Assembly: GCA_036655975.1 (NCBI GenBank)
Contig: JAVVPD010000076.1
Location: 1 to 10,198, forward strand
Reading direction: 5' to 3'
Length of the DNA: 10,198 nt
From: CASQEL01 sp036655975
Lineage (GTDB): Bacteria > Desulfobacterota > Desulfovibrionia > Desulfovibrionales > Desulfovibrionaceae
Position 1 is the stretch's first letter. Each line of letters begins with the position of its first letter. Shown piece by piece: positions 5,928-10,198 of this stretch. Under the pieces are notes generated by a model. It worked only from the letters and a program-made list of their open reading frames with translations, ran no database searches and was not told where the DNA came from. Both the position numbers and the translations under genes were made by a program.

Positions 5928-8108
5928 ATGTCTAACGCGCGTAGCTCTGCCATTCAGGCTATTACCAATTATCGGCCTGTCACTGCCCCGCTGAACTTTG
6001 TAGAAACCAAACCCCAAGATATATTCGGTTCCAATGTTTTTAACGATAAGGTCATGCGTGAACGTCTGCCCCGCTCGGTCTATAAATCGTTGCATAAAAC
6101 CATCGAACTCAGTGAACGCATGGATCCTTCCATTGCCGACACGGTGGCGGCGGTCATGAAAGATTGGGCTATTGAAAAAGGGGCCACCCACTTTACCCAT
6201 ATATTTTATCCCCTGACAGGGCAGACCGCCGAAAAGCACGACAGCTTTTTGATGCCCGACGGCGCGGGCGGCGTGATTGCCGAATTTTCCGGCTCCATGC
6301 TTATCAAGGGGGAACCTGACGCCTCCAGCTTTCCCTCCGGCGGGCTGCGTTCCACCTTTGAAGCTCGTGGTTATACCGCATGGGACGTGACCAGCCCTGC
6401 CTATATTATGGAAAATCCTAATGGGGTGTTTTTGTGCATTCCCACCCTGTTCTTGTCGTGGACAGGGGTGGCTTTGGACAAAAAAACGCCCTTGCTGCGT
6501 TCCAGTCAGTCCCTAAATCGTGAAGCCAAGCGGGTGTTGGCGATTTTTGGCGTGGAAACCCACCTGCCGGTGATTCCCTATGCCGGCCTTGAGCAGGAAT
6601 ATTTTTTCATTGACGCGAATTTTAACTTTGCGCGGCCCGATATCCATATCGCCGGGCGCACCTTGTTCGGCGCACGTCCGGCCAAGGGACAGGAATTCAG
6701 CGACCAGTATTTTGGGGTTATTCCGCAACGTGTGCTTTCGTGCATGATGGAAGTGGAACGCGACCTGTATAAACTGGCGGTGCCCGTGCGTACCCGCCAC
6801 AATGAAGCCGCCCCCAGCCAATACGAAATCGCCCCCTTGTACGAAGCGGGCAATCTGGCTGTAGACCATAACCACATTATTATGGCTACATTGCGTAATG
6901 TCGCCAAGCGCTATGGCCTCAAATGTTTGTTGCACGAAAAACCCTTTCGGGGCATCAACGGGTCGGGCAAGCATTTGAACTATTCCTTTGGCAATACGGA
7001 ACTGGGCAGCCTGTTCGACCCCGGCGACACTCCCCATGAAAATGCCAAGTTTATGGTTTTTTGTGCGGCAATGATCCGCGCCGTGCATAAATTTGGGCCT
7101 CTGTTGCGGGCCACCGTGGCCTCGGCCGCCAACGACCACCGTTTGGGCGCCCATGAAGCCCCGCCCGCCATTATGTCTATATTTTTGGGCGACCAGCTTA
7201 CGGACGTGTTTGAGCAATTCCGCGTGGGTCAGGTCAAGGGCGGTAAAAGTAAACGCATGATGAATGTGGGCGTGGACACCTTGCCCCCCTTACCCGCTGA
7301 TCCGGGCGACCGCAATCGGACAAGCCCTGTGGCCTTTACCGGAAATCGTTTTGAATTCCGCGCGGTGGGGTCGAGCATGTCTGCGGCGGGTTCCCTAGCG
7401 GCGCTCAATACCATGATGGCCGATTCTCTGGCGCATGCGGCGGACTTTCTGATCTCCAGTTTGGCTGGAGGTGCGGCGTTAAATGTGGCGGTGCAGAAAT
7501 ATATTCAGCACGTTATTGAAGAACACAGTGCCGTCATTTTTAATGGCGACGGCTATTCGGATATTTGGCACAAGGAAGCGGTGCGCCGAGGTTTGCGTAA
7601 TCTGCGTACAACTCCTGAAGCTTTAACCGTGCTCACCGAGCCGGACGTGTTGGAATTGTACGCCAGTCAGGGGGTATTGAGTAAAACCGAACTTAAGGCC
7701 CGTCAGGAAATTTATCTGGAGCAATATTGCAAGACCATCAATACTGAGGCCAATCTGGTTATCCGTATGGCTCGCACCATTATTTATCCCGCTGCCATGC
7801 GCTATCAGGGCGAGCTTGCCTCCACTGGGGGCAGTCTCAAGGCTGTAGGTCTGCCTTTTGAAGAAGGCGTGTTGCGTGACGTGTCTACAAAATTGCAGAC
7901 CCTTAACACTGCCATTAGGCATCTTGAAATCCAGATGGAGGGTCGTGAAGCCGTTGGCGATGGTACCCTTGCCCTTGCACAATTCTATTGTCAGGAAATT
8001 ATCCCCGCTATGAATGAAGTTCGGGAAGTTGCCGACTCCCTTGAAGTGATTGTGGCGGACGATTTGTGGGTATTACCGAGCTATCAGGAAATCTTGTTCG
8101 GCAAATAA
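5928..8108 (+). CDS. glnN: Glutamine synthetase type III
   Basis: 726-residue cytoplasmic enzyme making glutamine from glutamate, ammonia and ATP, and so the main entry of ammonium into metabolism when nitrogen is limiting. The length matches the GSIII (GlnN) family, which is far longer than GSI (about 470). GSIII features are visible in order: the N-terminal GSIII region with G-G-L-R-S-T-F-E-A-R-G-Y-T-A-W-D (about 135-150), A-G-L-E-Q-E-Y-F-F-I-D (about 219-229) with metal-binding glutamates, N-G-S-G-K-H-L-N-Y-S (about 344-353), N-D-H-R-L-G-A-H-E-A-P-P-A (about 402-414) and R-F-E-F-R-A-V-G-S-S (about 473-482). ATG 5928 is chosen because AGGAG lies 8 bases upstream. The frame is open to an ATG at 5823, but that lies inside the slyD terminator. 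No partner genes (glnB, amtB, gltB) are nearby. The first in-frame ATG gives an N-terminus rich in small residues, usual for the family. Confidence 0.96.
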   Translation: MSNARSSAIQAITNYRPVTAPLNFVETKPQDIFGSNVFNDKVMRERLPRSVYKSLHKTIELSERMDPSIADTVAAVMKDWAIEKGATHFTHIFYPLTGQTAEKHDSFLMPDGAGGVIAEFSGSMLIKGEPDASSFPSGGLRSTFEARGYTAWDVTSPAYIMENPNGVFLCIPTLFLSWTGVALDKKTPLLRSSQSLNREAKRVLAIFGVETHLPVIPYAGLEQEYFFIDANFNFARPDIHIAGRTLFGARPAKGQEFSDQYFGVIPQRVLSCMMEVERDLYKLAVPVRTRHNEAAPSQYEIAPLYEAGNLAVDHNHIIMATLRNVAKRYGLKCLLHEKPFRGINGSGKHLNYSFGNTELGSLFDPGDTPHENAKFMVFCAAMIRAVHKFGPLLRATVASAANDHRLGAHEAPPAIMSIFLGDQLTDVFEQFRVGQVKGGKSKRMMNVGVDTLPPLPADPGDRNRTSPVAFTGNRFEFRAVGSSMSAAGSLAALNTMMADSLAHAADFLISSLAGGAALNVAVQKYIQHVIEEHSAVIFNGDGYSDIWHKEAVRRGLRNLRTTPEALTVLTEPDVLELYASQGVLSKTELKARQEIYLEQYCKTINTEANLVIRMARTIIYPAAMRYQGELASTGGSLKAVGLPFEEGVLRDVSTKLQTLNTAIRHLEIQMEGREAVGDGTLALAQFYCQEIIPAMNEVREVADSLEVIVADDLWVLPSYQEILFGK

Positions 8109-8130
8109 TACCGCGCTAAGCCCGCAGATC

Positions 8131-8176
8131 AGCCCCCTTCAATACGCGTGTTATTGAGGGGGGCTTTGCGTTTTTT
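8131..8176 (+). terminator. Intrinsic terminator of glnN
   Basis: A 14-bp stem (8131-8144 with 8152-8165, one T-G wobble) closes a 7-base loop, followed by TTTGCG and six T's (8171-8176). It lies 22 bases after the glnN stop, in the gap to the convergent MFS gene. The lack of an A-run on its left side means it should act mainly on plus-strand transcripts. Confidence 0.9.
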
Positions 8177-8199
8177 GAGCGTAGGGGAAAATTTTTTGT

Positions 8200-9393
8200 T
8201 TAGGGTGTTGTTTTGTCCGTTCGTAAAAAGAAAATGGGCAGCACCGCCAGGGTAGCCACGGCACTCATGAGGCCGTAGACAAATTCAATGCCCATGGCGG
8301 CGGCAAGAAAACCAAAAATGGCGGGCGAGGCGGTGTTGATGCTGCCGCGCAGTAAGGAATTGAGGGCAAATATATCGTCAAAATTCGTGGCATTTTTGAC
8401 GGGTTCGGTGATGATTGTTTGAATAATGGGCACCGTGCCTCTGGTGACGGCCCCCAGAAGCATGGCGGCGCTGATAATACACCATAATTGTTGGCTAAAC
8501 AGCAGGACAACAACCAGCACAGCCATGAGCAATTCAGACACAATAAATACACGGCGGTTGCCAAAAATATCGGTCATGCGCCCGCAGACGAATTTTCCCG
8601 CCAGACTGCCCACCGTGAAGCCCAAGGCAAAAGTGCCGATGACGGTGGGTTCAATGCCTTTGGCGAGCAGGAGAAAGGGCAGGAAAGCAAACAAACGGTC
8701 AGAGCTGAAGGCGTCGAGGCCGCTGGCGCTCAGGGCAAGGCGCACTTGAGGATCGTGCAATAGGGCAAAGGAAGGAAAGCGGCGTGGTGTGCTGGACCTT
8801 GTGGGATCTTGCGGAAACAGCGGCGTGGTTTTGTTCGTGTTGAGATACAGCACGTAGACACTGGCGGCAAGGGCGAGCAGGCCGTAAAGCAGGCAAACGC
8901 TCCGCCAGCCGGCAAAACCCCACAGGGAAATAGCTCCCGCATAGCCTGCAAGGGATACAAAGGGAATGCGGCCCATATCGCCAAGCACGGTAAAATTGCT
9001 CATGGCTTTGCCAAGCACGGCCCGGTCATTGTGCGAGGTGAGGTAGGAAAAGGCGATATTGTGAAAAAGCCCGTGACCGGCCAGTGCAATAATGCAAAAG
9101 AGGCCTGTGGTGTACAAATTGGGGGAGAAGGCATTGGCCGTGTAGCCCACCCCAAGGCAAGTGGTGACAATGCAGATGGTACGCAAAAATCCCCACCTTT
9201 GGGAGAGATAGATCGTCGCCAACCCTGCCAGCGTGGTAACGATAAAAGCCAAAGAAAGAATGGAACCCACCGCTTTTTCGTCTGCACCAAAGCCAATAAT
9301 AATGAAGGAAAGTAGAATGGGGGTGGCGTCAAACAGGCCGTCAATTAAAATGTGATAACTGTTCAGAAATAGAGAAGATTTAGGTATCGGCAT
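8200..9393 (-). CDS. Major facilitator superfamily transporter
   Basis: 397-residue polytopic inner-membrane protein with about 12 spans in two halves around a cytoplasmic loop (near T-R-S-S-T-P-R-R-F). The second half carries an MFS motif-A-like loop, G-S-L-A-G-K-F-V-C-G-R-M-T-D-I-F-G-N-R-R, and the first half G-K-A-M-S-N-F-T-V-L-G-D-M-G-R. It is a secondary transporter, most likely an exporter; overall feel is of the drug or fosmidomycin-resistance type, but the substrate is unknown. ATG 9393 puts the first membrane span about 8 residues from the N-terminus and gives the usual family length, but has only a weak GAG upstream. The alternative ATG at 9492 has a better ribosome site (GGGGAG, 8 bases away). 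It would add 33 residues that look non-conserved, and it lies inside a perfect inverted repeat. It is convergent with glnN. Confidence 0.88.
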   Translation of the reverse strand: MPIPKSSLFLNSYHILIDGLFDATPILLSFIIIGFGADEKAVGSILSLAFIVTTLAGLATIYLSQRWGFLRTICIVTTCLGVGYTANAFSPNLYTTGLFCIIALAGHGLFHNIAFSYLTSHNDRAVLGKAMSNFTVLGDMGRIPFVSLAGYAGAISLWGFAGWRSVCLLYGLLALAASVYVLYLNTNKTTPLFPQDPTRSSTPRRFPSFALLHDPQVRLALSASGLDAFSSDRLFAFLPFLLLAKGIEPTVIGTFALGFTVGSLAGKFVCGRMTDIFGNRRVFIVSELLMAVLVVVLLFSQQLWCIISAAMLLGAVTRGTVPIIQTIITEPVKNATNFDDIFALNSLLRGSINTASPAIFGFLAAAMGIEFVYGLMSAVATLAVLPIFFLRTDKTTP

Positions 9394-9488
9394 GGGACGC
9401 TCGAGGGTAAGAGGGCAGGGCAATATATTGAGCCTAGTCTCATTATTTTTACGCTGCAAGCGGAAAATTTGTAGGGAGCGTGGAATAA

Positions 9489-9534
9489 ACATAGGCTTTT
9501 CTCCCCGTGTTGTCACAGCAAGAAAAGCCTATGT
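9489..9534 (-). repeat. Perfect 14-bp inverted repeat; possible terminator or control hairpin
   Basis: The arms 9489-9502 and 9521-9534 are exact reverse complements (A-C-A-T-A-G-G-C-T-T-T-T-C-T) around an 18-base spacer that itself contains GTG...CAC. On the minus strand the hairpin begins 34 bases after the peroxidase stop and is followed by TTTATT, so it may be a rather weak intrinsic terminator of that gene. It also encloses the alternative MFS start (ATG in the 3' arm, GGGGAG at the loop edge), so a role in translation control or as a protein-binding operator cannot be excluded. Confidence 0.6.
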
Positions 9535-9568
9535 GCTTTGAACGTGTTATCCCAAAAAAGGGAAGAGC

Positions 9569-10198
9569 TTACGGGGCAACAGTCCCTTGTAAGGGCTTAC
9601 CCTGATATTCTCCCGTGAGGGTACGCAGGAAGGCCACAATAAGATCGCGGTCGCCCTTGGGCAGGTCAATACCGGAAAGGTATACACCCATAATACGCAC
9701 GGATTCGTCTAAAGTTGTGACCGTGCCGTCGTGCAGATAGGGGGCGGTCAGTTCAATGTTCCGCAGATTGGGAACCTTGAATTTATGCAGGTCAGTGGCA
9801 ACCTTAGTGAAGCCCTTGAGGCCTTCATCGGAACCTAAGGGAGTGCCACGATCGGCAAAGTAGTCTTTTTTCAGATCCATGTACTCAAAAGATTGACCGC
9901 CAATGGATTTACCCACATGGCAGGAGGCGCAACGGTAGGCCTTGAAGCGGTTGTAGCCTTCCACTTCATTGGCGCTCAGAGCCTTTTTGTCACCCATAAG
10001 CCACTTGTCAAAACGGCTGTTGGGGGTGATGAGGGTCTTTTCGTACTCAGCAATGGCGTGGGTGATATTTTCACCGGTCCAACCGCTGGGGTATACTGCG
10101 GTGAAGGCGGCGGTGAGTGCCGCATCCTGCTGCAATTTAGCGATAATTTGCGGCCAGTCTTTGCTGTCCATTTCAATGGGGTTGAAGGGAGGGCCGCC
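9569..10198 (-). CDS. Di-heme cytochrome c peroxidase, C-terminal part (runs off right edge)
   Basis: The last 209 codons are visible and the frame is open through the right edge, so the first in-frame Met (10171) is internal. The visible part opens with P-P-F-N-P-I-E-M, the conserved inter-domain segment of bacterial di-heme peroxidases (CcpA/MauG family). It then has the second haem site C-A-S-C-H (9931-9917), K-V-P-N-L-R-N-I, the P-Y-L-H-D-G motif and an I-M-G whose Met is a likely axial ligand of the electron-transfer haem. These periplasmic enzymes reduce H2O2 to water using electrons from small cytochromes, defending anaerobes and microaerophiles against peroxide. The first haem motif and the export signal lie outside the window. 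No other gene in the window seems linked to it. Confidence 0.92.
   Translation of the reverse strand, partial: GGPPFNPIEMDSKDWPQIIAKLQQDAALTAAFTAVYPSGWTGENITHAIAEYEKTLITPNSRFDKWLMGDKKALSANEVEGYNRFKAYRCASCHVGKSIGGQSFEYMDLKKDYFADRGTPLGSDEGLKGFTKVATDLHKFKVPNLRNIELTAPYLHDGTVTTLDESVRIMGVYLSGIDLPKGDRDLIVAFLRTLTGEYQGKPLQGTVAP

Noticed and set aside
6513..7217. A 234-codon minus-strand open frame within glnN
   Set aside because: It lies entirely opposite conserved glutamine synthetase coding sequence and has no recognisable protein features.
9551..9564. TCCC-TTTTTT-GGGA type mini-palindrome after the peroxidase stop
   Set aside because: The stem is only 4 bp and the T-run is in the loop, so it cannot work as an intrinsic terminator.

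Overview
The window is ordinary, gene-dense bacterial chromosome of moderate GC content. It carries seven complete protein genes, two genes cut by the window edges, two convincing intrinsic terminators and several regulatory-looking intergenic structures. I see no tRNA, rRNA, CRISPR array, IS element or integrase. The gene set (type III glutamine synthetase, short SlyD-type FKBP, NhaC antiporter, di-heme cytochrome c peroxidase, a diaminopimelate decarboxylase of the YSAKAN/CESGD type, a lipoprotein resembling NlpC/P60 lipoproteins) together with AGGAG-type ribosome binding sites suggests a Gram-negative anaerobe, perhaps Desulfovibrionaceae. This taxonomic guess is inference from gene content only.

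Left block (1-3874, all minus strand): a well-formed sigma70-like promoter (3846-3874) reads into a tight operon, lysA -> MATE-family exporter -> DUF2156 acyl/aminoacyl-transferase-like protein -> lipoprotein running off the left edge. Junctions are a stop codon abutting a GTG start, an 8-base overlap, and a 27-base gap, so the four products are probably made together. An amino-acid decarboxylase that makes lysine, a MOP-superfamily exporter and a domain related to the catalytic half of lysyl-phosphatidylglycerol synthase (MprF) in one operon suggest an envelope-modification or export pathway. This is the most interesting unit in the window.

Middle block (3923-5850): nhaC (minus) and slyD (plus) diverge from a roughly 100-base region that holds a run of nine C's between a TTGACA box and weak -10 candidates for slyD. 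On the other strand the same run is a G9 tract just before a 14-codon ORF that stops 4 bases before the best nhaC start. slyD ends in a strong intrinsic terminator.

Right block (5851-10198): glnN (plus) encodes a full-length type III glutamine synthetase. A sequence with exact TGGC-N7-TTGC sigma54 core spacing lies in the tail of the slyD terminator and is directly preceded by an NtrC-site-like palindrome, so nitrogen control is plausible but unproven. glnN ends in its own terminator and converges on an MFS transporter gene (minus). Upstream of that, a perfect 14-bp inverted repeat separates the transporter gene from the 3' part of a di-heme cytochrome c peroxidase gene that runs off the right edge.
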